Positions 57,858 through 64,000 of a DNA stretch of 64,000 nucleotides are shown piece after piece. The stretch's first letter is position 1. Each line of letters opens with the position of its first letter. The stretch is taken from positions 1 to 64,000 of the forward strand of contig NZ_SMKG01000008.1 in assembly GCF_004348525.1 (NCBI RefSeq). The letters are read 5' to 3'. This DNA comes from Micromonospora sp. 15K316. GTDB lineage: Bacteria > Actinomycetota > Actinomycetes > Mycobacteriales > Micromonosporaceae. The notes under the pieces were generated by a model. That model saw only the letters and a program-made list of their open reading frames with translations. It ran no database searches and was not told the DNA's origin. A program made the position numbers and the translations under genes.

Positions 57858-58619
57858 ATGAGCAGACTGCATGGCACGAAGGACTTCTGGATCGGTGCGC
57901 TCCGGGTGGAGGGGCCGGCCTTCGCGGCGGCGGTGGCCGAGGCGCCGCCCGAGACACCCGTGCTCTCCTGCCCCGGTTGGACCGTCGCCGACCTGACCCT
58001 GCACCTCGGGGGCTTCTACCACTGGATCTCCTCGTTCGCGGGCTCCGGAGTCACGAGCGCGCCGGCGGAGCGCCCGGAGCGGGGCGAGCCGGGCCCGGGC
58101 GTCACGCCGTTGCAGTACTGGCAGCAGGGGTACGACAGGCTGATGGCCGTCCTCGAGGGAGTGGATCCGGAGGCGTCGGCGTGGAACTGGGCGCCGCAGC
58201 CGAAGAAGGCCGGTTTCTGGCCGCGCCGGGCGGCGCACGAGACCGCGGTGCACCGCTGGGACGCCCAGCTCGCCATCGCCGCCGGTGAGCCGGTCGAGGC
58301 GAAGCTCGCGGCCGACGGGGTGAGCGAGGTGCTGGACACCTGGCTGCCGGCGGGCAAACGACGCACTCCCGGGCAGTGGCACGGCGTGGTGCAGCTGGTC
58401 GCGGCGGACGCGGCGCAGCAGTGGTACCTGCGGTTGCGGGGTGAGGGCGTCGCGCTGCTCGACACCGACACGATCCTCGACCACGACGAGCACCGCGCGC
58501 GGGCGTTGGTCAGCGGCACGGCCAGCGATCTGCTGCTCGCCCTCTGGGGTCGGGTCAGCTTCGACACCCTGGACGTGACCGGCGACCGCAGCCTGCTGGA
58601 CGGCCTGCGGGTGAGCTGA
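57858..58619 (+). CDS. Mycothiol-dependent maleylpyruvate isomerase-like (DinB fold) protein
   Basis: 253 residues with the DinB_2/MDMPI fold: SCPGWTVADLTLHLGGFYHW (metal His), AAHETAVHRWDAQ (second metal site) and a C-terminal MDMPI_C-like region. Such enzymes use mycothiol as cofactor, fitting MshA nearby. Real substrate unknown. ATG at 57858 has GGAGG at 6 nt and is preferred over ATG 57852. Confidence 0.88.
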   Translation: MSRLHGTKDFWIGALRVEGPAFAAAVAEAPPETPVLSCPGWTVADLTLHLGGFYHWISSFAGSGVTSAPAERPERGEPGPGVTPLQYWQQGYDRLMAVLEGVDPEASAWNWAPQPKKAGFWPRRAAHETAVHRWDAQLAIAAGEPVEAKLAADGVSEVLDTWLPAGKRRTPGQWHGVVQLVAADAAQQWYLRLRGEGVALLDTDTILDHDEHRARALVSGTASDLLLALWGRVSFDTLDVTGDRSLLDGLRVS

Positions 58620-58626
58620 TCTTCGG

Positions 58627-58682
58627 GAGAGCGCTCTCTTGACATGCGTCGTGGCACGGATCACCCTGTCGGAGGGCGCTCT
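58627..58682 (+). promoter_or_regulatory. LacI-gene promoter with paired operators
   Basis: GAGAGCGCTCTC (58627-58638), a perfect LacI-family type palindrome, abuts -35 TTGACA (58639-58644); 17 nt later lies CACCCT as a weak -10 (58662-58667). A second copy AGGGCGCTCT (58673-58682) matches the first core 9 of 10, centred 45 bp away. Supports autorepression. Confidence 0.65.
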
Positions 58683-58816
58683 TCCAGATCAACACCGACC
58701 ACCGTTTCCGGCCGACCTGGAAAGGGGTCCGACGAACCACCGGACCATCGGCGGGATCACGGAAGGTGCGGTCGAGGCGTGACGGACTTGGGTGCGACGA
58801 CGCCACGGTGGTGGCG

Positions 58817-59824
58817 ATGAGGACGGCGGGACGGCCGACGCTGGAAGCGGTGGCCCGGCGCGCCGGCGTCTCCCGGGCCACCGTCTCCCGGGTGGTGAAC
58901 GGCTCCACCACCGTCGCCGAGGAGATCCGGGAAGCGGTCCACCGGGCGGTCGCCGAGCTGGGCTACGTGCCGAACCTCGCCGCCCGCAGCCTCGTCACCC
59001 AGCGGACCGACTCCATCGCGCTTGTCATGCCGGAGGACGCGAACCGGGTCTTCTCCGACGACCAGTTCTTCCCCGGCATCATCCGCGGGGTCAGCCAGGA
59101 GCTGGAGGCGGCCGACAAGCAGCTGGTCCTGATGCTCGCCGGCTCACCGGCCGGTCGTGAGCGGGTCGCCCGCTACACCACCGGCCGGCACGTCGACGGC
59201 GTGCTCTTCGCCTCGCTGCACGCGGCCGACCCGCTGCCCGCCCTGCTGGCGCAGCTCGGCATCCCGGTCGTCTGCAACGGCCGGCCGCTCGACGGCGCCG
59301 GGCTGCCCTATGTGGACGTCGACCACGTGGGCGGGGTGAGTCGCGCGGTCCAGCACCTCATCGACGGCGGGCGGCGGCGGATCGCCACGATCGCCGGGCC
59401 GTCGGACATGGTGGCCGGGATCGAGCGGCTCGCCGGGTACCGGCAGACGGTGGCCGCCGCCGGGCTGGCGGAGCGGGTGGCGACCGGCGACTTCACCCGG
59501 GAGTCGGGCGCGGCGGCGATGCGGGACCTGCTCGACCGGCACCCCGACCTGGACGCGGTCTTCGTCGCGTCCGACCTGATGGCGCAGGCCGCGCTCCGTA
59601 CGCTGCGCGAGGCGGGTCGCCGGGTACCGGACGACGTCGCCGTGATCGGCTTCGACGACACCGAGACCGCCGCCTACACCGAACCGCCGCTGACCACCGT
59701 CCGGCAGCCGATCCAGGAGATCGGACGCCAGATGACCCGGCAACTGCTCCGGCTCGCGGCCGGGGAGACCGTCGAGCCGGCCCTGGTGCTCTCCACCGAG
59801 CTGATCCGGCGCGACTCCGCCTGA
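58817..59824 (+). CDS. LacI-family transcriptional regulator
   Basis: About 335 residues. N-terminal HTH (PTLEAVARRAGVSRATVSRV, VNGSTTVAEEIREAV) and hinge, then a periplasmic-binding-protein-like sugar domain (IALVMPEDANRVFSDDQFFP, DGVLFASLHAADP, VAVIGFDDTE). No sugar transporter or hydrolase lies beside it, so its remote targets are unknown; the operators upstream suggest autoregulation. ATG at 58817 is used; GTGs a few codons earlier are possible. Confidence 0.9.
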   Translation: MRTAGRPTLEAVARRAGVSRATVSRVVNGSTTVAEEIREAVHRAVAELGYVPNLAARSLVTQRTDSIALVMPEDANRVFSDDQFFPGIIRGVSQELEAADKQLVLMLAGSPAGRERVARYTTGRHVDGVLFASLHAADPLPALLAQLGIPVVCNGRPLDGAGLPYVDVDHVGGVSRAVQHLIDGGRRRIATIAGPSDMVAGIERLAGYRQTVAAAGLAERVATGDFTRESGAAAMRDLLDRHPDLDAVFVASDLMAQAALRTLREAGRRVPDDVAVIGFDDTETAAYTEPPLTTVRQPIQEIGRQMTRQLLRLAAGETVEPALVLSTELIRRDSA

Positions 59825-60005
59825 ACGGGCGCGCGTCGACGCCGTTCGCGCTCCGCAGGCGTCCCCGGCGACGCAGTCGGCCTGTTCCGGCAGCCCGGTA
59901 AATCGGTCGAGGCGCCGTTCAGGCACCGGTACCGTCGCGAGATGATCACACCCGCGCGCCCGGTTCCCGTGCCCGTCCTCGCCGCGCGGGGGCAGGTGCG
60001 TCACG

Positions 60006-60908
60006 ATGGCTGACGTCCAGCTCCGGCGGGCCACTCCCGACGACGCGCCCGCCGTGGTCGCGCTCCGCGCGCTCGTCTACCCGTACCTGGTGCGCGGGGA
60101 GGCGTCCACCCGGAAGATGATCGCCGAACCCCCCGCCGACGAGGAGTGGACGGCGTTCGTCGCGGAGGTCGACGACCGGGTGGTGGGCTGGGCGTCCGCG
60201 TACCGCAACATCCGGACCTCCGAGCCCGACTTCGGGGAGGTCTCACTGCTGCACACCCACCCCGAGCACCGCCGTCGCGGCATCGGGACGGCCCTGCTCG
60301 ACGCGGCGCTGGGTCACCTCCGCCCGCTCGGGGTCCGCCGGGTCCGCACCTGGGCGCTGTCGGAGGCGCTGCCCTTCGCCCGCCGGCAGGGCTTCAGCCC
60401 GAGCCGGGAGATGCGCTACTCGGCGCTCGACCTGCGCCCGGCGCCTCCGATGCCGGCGGCTCCCCCGGACGTACGGCTGCTGCCCTTCGCCGAGCTGGAC
60501 CCGCACCGGCTGTACCGGGCGGAGATCGCGACGGCCGCCGACGAGCCGGGCGACGTACCCTCCGACACGATCAGCTACGAGACCTGGCAGCACGACGTCT
60601 GGCAGAACCTCGGCCTGGACAGGGCGGCCAGCACGGCTGTCGAGTCCGACGGCGAGCTGGTGGCGTTCAGCGTGGTCAAGCGGGACGGCGACCGGATGTG
60701 GTCGGACTTCACCGGCACCCTGCCCGAGCACCGCGGCCGTGGCCTCGCCGGGCTGGCGAAGCGGGCGGCCCTGCACCGGGCCGCCGTCGGCGGGGTACGG
60801 GTCGCGTACACCTCGAACGACGAGGCGAACGCGCCGATGCTGGCGATCAACGCCCGGCTCGGTTACCGGCCGGTGGCCGCCCAGTGGTCGTGCCTGCGGG
60901 AGCTCTGA
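60006..60908 (+). CDS. Tandem GNAT acetyltransferase
   Basis: 300 residues, two GNAT domains. N-terminal: LLHTHPEHRRRGIGTALLDA (acetyl-CoA loop) and FARRQGFSPS. C-terminal: TGTLPEHRGRGLAGLAKRAA and NARLGYRPVAAQW. Substrate unknown. ATG at 60006 with AGGTG upstream. Unrelated by position to the other tandem GNAT at 16309. Confidence 0.88.
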   Translation: MADVQLRRATPDDAPAVVALRALVYPYLVRGEASTRKMIAEPPADEEWTAFVAEVDDRVVGWASAYRNIRTSEPDFGEVSLLHTHPEHRRRGIGTALLDAALGHLRPLGVRRVRTWALSEALPFARRQGFSPSREMRYSALDLRPAPPMPAAPPDVRLLPFAELDPHRLYRAEIATAADEPGDVPSDTISYETWQHDVWQNLGLDRAASTAVESDGELVAFSVVKRDGDRMWSDFTGTLPEHRGRGLAGLAKRAALHRAAVGGVRVAYTSNDEANAPMLAINARLGYRPVAAQWSCLREL

Positions 60909-60985
60909 GGCTGATCGACTCGGGTTCCTTGAAGTCGTCGCATCGCACGGCCCGGATACCCCGACACGCAGGTAACCCGAGCGGA

Positions 60986-61504
60986 TCACGCGAGCCGTAG
61001 GGCCACCTGTTGGGCGGTCTCGTACGTGCCGGTGTCGAAGAGCACCAGCCGGGCCTCGGTGACCCGCGCCGGCGTGGTCGCGCGCAGCACGGTCAGCGCC
61101 TGGCGCACCGCGTCCTCGACGGGCCAGCCGTAGACACCCGCGGAGATCAGCGGGTAGGCGACGCTGGCCGCGCCCAGTTCGTCGGCGACGGCGAGACTGT
61201 TGCGGTAGCAGGCGCGCAGCAGCTCCGAGCGCTCCTCGCTCGCCGACCAGACCGGACCCACGGTATGGATCACCCAGCGGGCCGGCAGGAGACCGGCCGT
61301 GGTGGCGACGGCCTGACCGGTCGGCAGGCCCCGGCCGTACCGGGACGCCCGCAGCGCCCGGCACTCCGCCAGGATCTCCGGCCCGCCCCGGCGGTGGATG
61401 GCGCCGTCGACACCGCCCCCGCCGAGCAGCGACGAGTTGGCGGCGTTGACGACCGCGTCGACCTGCTGGGCGGTGATGTCCCCCTGGACCAGGGTGAGCT
61501 CCAT
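60986..61504 (-). CDS. Macrodomain protein (O-acetyl-ADP-ribose deacetylase-like)
   Basis: 172 residues, one macrodomain: LVQGDITAQQVDAVVNAANS then LLGGGGVDGAIHRRGG and YPLISAGVYGWP, the ADP-ribose binding loops of MacroD/YmdB. Likely removes ADP-ribose or hydrolyses O-acetyl-ADP-ribose. Starts 1 nt after the stop of the EI24 gene, so it is in the same operon. Confidence 0.93.
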   Translation of the reverse strand: MELTLVQGDITAQQVDAVVNAANSSLLGGGGVDGAIHRRGGPEILAECRALRASRYGRGLPTGQAVATTAGLLPARWVIHTVGPVWSASEERSELLRACYRNSLAVADELGAASVAYPLISAGVYGWPVEDAVRQALTVLRATTPARVTEARLVLFDTGTYETAQQVALRLA

Positions 61505-61505
61505 G

Positions 61506-62297
61506 TCATCCCTCCGTCGTGGACTGACCCAGCGCGCGTCGGGCCAGCAGGGTGGCGCCCGCCACGGCGGCGGGCATCACCAGCACCGCGCCGAGCGGGA
61601 TCAGGAAGCAGACGAAGACGGCCACCCCGAAGCCGAGCGCTGTCGGCCGGTCCGCCTTCAGCAGCGCCCGCCGCTCGGGCAGCCGCATACCGCGCCGGTA
61701 GAACGGCGCGCCCACCAGCTCGACGGCGAGGAACCAGCCACCGATCGCCGCCCCGATGACCGGGACCACGGTCTGACCGACCAGCGGGATGAAGCCGGCG
61801 ACGAAGAGCGGAACGCCGACGAGGGCGGAGAGCGCCATCAGGCGTACCGAATCGGCGAGGCTGCGGCGCAGCGACGACCAGAACGGCACGTCCACCGCGC
61901 CCGGCGTGCCGCCGAGCCGGTTCTCCACCCGCTCGGAGATCGCCTCGTAGAAGGGGTCGCCGATGACGAGGGTGACCGCCGTGAAGGTGACCACGCCGAG
62001 CAGGCCACCGACGCCGACGATCGCCAGCCCGGCGACCACCCGCAGCAGGTCGCGCCAGACCGTCGACCAGCCGTCGGCGAACGGGGTGATCAGCGCGGCG
62101 AGGTCGTCGACGAACCAGATGAGGGCGGCGAACACGGCGAGGTAGAGCACGCCGGAGATCAGCGCCGGCACGACGCCGAGCAGCATCAGCTTCGGGCTGC
62201 GTACGTAGAGGGCGACGCCGCGCAGCAGCAGCCCCGCTCCGGAGAGGAAGCGGCTGGCGGCCCCGGTCACCGGCCGGGCGATGCTGATCACGTCCAC
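61506..62297 (-). CDS. EI24-domain (CysZ-like) membrane protein
   Basis: 263 residues with at least four long hydrophobic segments (LMLLGVVPALISGVLYLAVF, LLRVVAGLAIVGVGGLLGVV, LMALSALVGVPLFVAGFIPL, VAVFVCFLIPLGAVLVMPAA) and the EI24/CysZ pattern VIGDPFYEAISERVE. CysZ relatives carry sulfate; no proof here. Start GTG at 62297 or 62291. Operon with the macrodomain gene. Confidence 0.88.
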   Translation of the reverse strand: MDVISIARPVTGAASRFLSGAGLLLRGVALYVRSPKLMLLGVVPALISGVLYLAVFAALIWFVDDLAALITPFADGWSTVWRDLLRVVAGLAIVGVGGLLGVVTFTAVTLVIGDPFYEAISERVENRLGGTPGAVDVPFWSSLRRSLADSVRLMALSALVGVPLFVAGFIPLVGQTVVPVIGAAIGGWFLAVELVGAPFYRRGMRLPERRALLKADRPTALGFGVAVFVCFLIPLGAVLVMPAAVAGATLLARRALGQSTTEG

Positions 62298-62325
62298 GAT
62301 CGCAGAGCCTAACCGGCGACCGGCA

Positions 62326-62341
62326 CATCAACCGGTTGATG
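62326..62341. promoter_or_regulatory. Candidate operator before ABC exporter
   Basis: CATCAACCGGTTGATG is a perfect 16-bp palindrome, with an extra TCAACCGG half-site about 12 bp downstream (near 62353). Lies between the divergent EI24 and ABC genes. Its regulator is not in view, perhaps beyond the window. Confidence 0.5.
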
Positions 62342-62454
62342 GATATCGGAGGTCAACCGGCCTCGCCGCAGGTGAACGCCCGCCGGTCGATGCGGCGGCG
62401 TGCCCCGGCCACCACCCTCGGAGGTACGGATGAACGACGGCGGAGGGCGGGGGC

Positions 62455-63363
62455 ATGCCGGTCATCGAGGTGACCAACCTGCACAAGCGGTACGGCGACG
62501 TGGTGGCCGTGGACGACGTGTCGTTCACTGTCGAAGCCGGAGAGATCTTCGGTGTGCTCGGCCCGAACGGCGCCGGCAAGACCACCACGGTGGAGTGCGT
62601 CGCCGGGCTCCGGGTCCCGGACGGGGGCGAGGTGTCGGTGCTCGGGCTCGACCCTCGCCGGGACGCGGCCGGGCTGCGGGAGCGGGTCGGGGTTCAGCTC
62701 CAGGAGAGCCAGCTGCCCGACCGGTTACGGGTCGGTGAGGCGCTGGAGCTCTTCGCGTCGTTCTACCGGCGGCCCGCCGACCCGGCGAAACTCATGACGG
62801 AGCTGGGGCTCGACGAGAAGCGGAACACCCCGTACAAGAAGCTGTCGGGCGGGCAGAAGCAGCGGCTCTCGATCGCGCTGGCGCTGGTCGGCGACCCGGA
62901 GATCACCATCCTGGACGAGCTGACCACCGGCCTGGATCCGCAGGCCCGCCGCGTGACCTGGGAGCTGATCGAGCGGATCCGCGACCGCGGCGTGACGATC
63001 ATCCTGGTCACCCACTTCATGGAGGAGGCGGAGCGGCTCTGCGACCGGCTCGCGGTGATCGACCGGGGCCGGGTGGTGGCGGTGGACAGCCCCGCCGGGC
63101 TGGTACGCCGCGTGGCCCCGACCCAGCGGGTGCGGTTCCGGCCCAGCGCCGAGGTGGACGACCGGCTCTTCACCGAACTGCCCGAGGTCACCACCGTGGA
63201 ACGCACCGGTGGCCAGGTGGTGGTCAGCGGCTCCGGGGACGTGCTGCACGCTGTCGCATCGGTGCTCGCCCGCAACCAGATCGTCGCCGCCGACCTCCGG
63301 CTCGAACAGTCCACCCTCGACGATGCGTTCGTCGAACTGACCGGGCGGCGGATCACCGAATGA
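62455..63363 (+). CDS. ABC-2 type exporter ATP-binding protein
   Basis: 302 residues. Walker A GPNGAGKTTT, Q-loop VQLQESQL, signature LSGGQKQRLSIA, Walker B ITILDELTTGLDP and H-loop THFMEEAE are all intact; a C-terminal ~70-residue extension (DUF4162-like) follows. The Daunorubicin/DrrA-type family exports drugs or lipids. ATG at 62455 follows GGAGG. ATGA overlap with the next frame indicates an operon with the permease. Confidence 0.94.
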   Translation: MPVIEVTNLHKRYGDVVAVDDVSFTVEAGEIFGVLGPNGAGKTTTVECVAGLRVPDGGEVSVLGLDPRRDAAGLRERVGVQLQESQLPDRLRVGEALELFASFYRRPADPAKLMTELGLDEKRNTPYKKLSGGQKQRLSIALALVGDPEITILDELTTGLDPQARRVTWELIERIRDRGVTIILVTHFMEEAERLCDRLAVIDRGRVVAVDSPAGLVRRVAPTQRVRFRPSAEVDDRLFTELPEVTTVERTGGQVVVSGSGDVLHAVASVLARNQIVAADLRLEQSTLDDAFVELTGRRITE

Positions 63364-63374
63364 AGGGGAACGAC

Positions 63375-64000
63375 ATGCGCGGTTTCGGGCAGCTCCTCCG
63401 GGTCGAGACGCGGCTCTACCTGCGGGACGTCGGCACGATGCTGGCCACCGTCGGGTTGCCCACGCTGGTGCTGGTGGTGCTCGGGCTGGTTCCCGCGCTC
63501 CGCAGACCGGACCCGACCTTCGACGGGCAGACGTTCGTCTCGTACTTCGCGCCCTCACTGCTGGTGGTCACGGTCGCGGTGGCCGGGCTGAACGTGCTGC
63601 CCACCATGCTCGCCACCTACCGGGAGCGCGGAGTGCTGCGCCGGCTGGCCACGACCCCGGCCAGCCCCGCCGCGCTGCTCGCCGCCCAACTGGTGATCAC
63701 CCTGGCGGCGATCGTGGCCAGCGCCGTACTGCTGGTGGTCGTCGGCCGGCTGGCGTTCGGCGTACCGCTGCCCCGCCATCCGCTGGGCTTCGCGGCGGCC
63801 TTCGTGCTGGGTACGGCGGCGCTGCTCGCGCTGGGCCTGCTGGTCGCGGCGGTCGCCCGGACCGCCAAGGCGGCCCAGGCGCTGATGGCGCCGCTGTTCC
63901 TACTGATCATGTTCTTCGGCGGGGTCTACCTGCCCCGGTTCCTGCTGCCCGACCTCCTCGTCCGGATCGGTGACTACACGCCCCCCGGCGTGCAGGCGCT
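63375..64000 (+). CDS. ABC-2 type exporter permease (5' part)
   Basis: At least 208 codons, open at the window end. N-terminal cytoplasmic LLRVETRLYLRDVGTM then helices (LATVGLPTLVLVVLGLVPAL; LLVVTVAVAGLNVLPTML) and the LPRFLLPDLL loop of ABC2_membrane proteins. The partner of the ATPase just upstream. ATG at 63375 (AAGGGG upstream) is chosen; an in-frame ATG at 63360 overlaps the ATPase stop. Confidence 0.9.
   Translation, partial: MRGFGQLLRVETRLYLRDVGTMLATVGLPTLVLVVLGLVPALRRPDPTFDGQTFVSYFAPSLLVVTVAVAGLNVLPTMLATYRERGVLRRLATTPASPAALLAAQLVITLAAIVASAVLLVVVGRLAFGVPLPRHPLGFAAAFVLGTAALLALGLLVAAVARTAKAAQALMAPLFLLIMFFGGVYLPRFLLPDLLVRIGDYTPPGVQA

Overview
The window is very GC-rich, densely coded chromosomal DNA from a filamentous actinobacterium, most likely Micromonospora or a close relative (Micromonosporaceae). 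The evidence is a mycothiol glycosyltransferase (MshA) and a mycothiol-type DinB enzyme, the actinobacterial ribosomal protein bS22, a BldN-type developmental sigma factor with its putative anti-sigma gene, a Rex-headed heme operon, and many GTG/TTG starts. I see no tRNA, rRNA, CRISPR array, insertion sequence, prophage or plasmid function. Coordinates, lengths and motifs are read from the sequence; family names are from recognition; regulatory pairings are inference.

Layout. 1-17.3 kb is an accessory-like part: an APC permease (cut by the window edge), a secreted GHL10 glycosidase, a secreted phospholipase A2, a cyclase/ATPase/TPR regulator, a 1,477-residue secreted subtilase with kelch repeats, a coupled pair of paralogous TrmB/LuxR-like regulators, an FmdB zinc ribbon, a membrane-anchored transglycosylase and a tandem GNAT protein. 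17.4-23.1 kb is the rex-hemA-hemC-hemD-hemB operon (minus strand), with a Rex operator lying on its promoter. 23.5-28.1 kb holds a sensor kinase/response regulator pair, a HAD phosphatase, a glutaredoxin-like protein and an acyl-CoA ligase. 28.4-34.7 kb holds the bldN-like sigma factor (preceded by a coupled 50-codon ORF), an rsbN-like gene, a SerB1-like HAD protein, an acyltransferase, an epimerase, bS22 and a small HTH protein.

35-42.3 kb holds a gluzincin-like membrane protein, a YrdB/TetR/hydrolase cluster with a glyoxalase-like gene divergent to it, proline dehydrogenase, a CGNR protein, a TIM-barrel isomerase and a Ppx/GppA phosphatase. 42.4-57.8 kb holds a cysteine-cluster protein, phoP/regX3 and phoR/senX3 divergent from phoU, gpmA, two tandem MFS exporters, a Rho-N/histone-H1-like protein, a YbjN protein, mshA, an SDR, a methyltransferase, a MarR/FMN-reductase pair and murB. 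57.9-64 kb holds a DinB/maleylpyruvate-isomerase-like enzyme, a LacI regulator, a second GNAT protein, a macrodomain protein, an EI24 protein and an ABC-2 exporter cut by the window end.

How it fits together. From about 17 to 58 kb the order murB - SDR - mshA - ybjN - gpmA - senX3/regX3 - Rv0495c-like - ppx - Rv0498-like - small HTH - bS22 - galE2-like - acyltransferase - serB1-like - glutaredoxin - hemA/C/D/B matches, as I recall it, the Mycobacterium tuberculosis Rv0482-Rv0512 block. It is therefore an old actinobacterial core, here interrupted by lineage-specific insertions. The points most worth following up are regulatory: a small ORF with a possible -1 slippery site fused by overlap to the bldN-like gene, a candidate sigma-BldN promoter before the rsbN-like gene, and several near-perfect operators (Rex, MarR, LacI, TetR, an ABC-exporter site) lying in divergent promoters.
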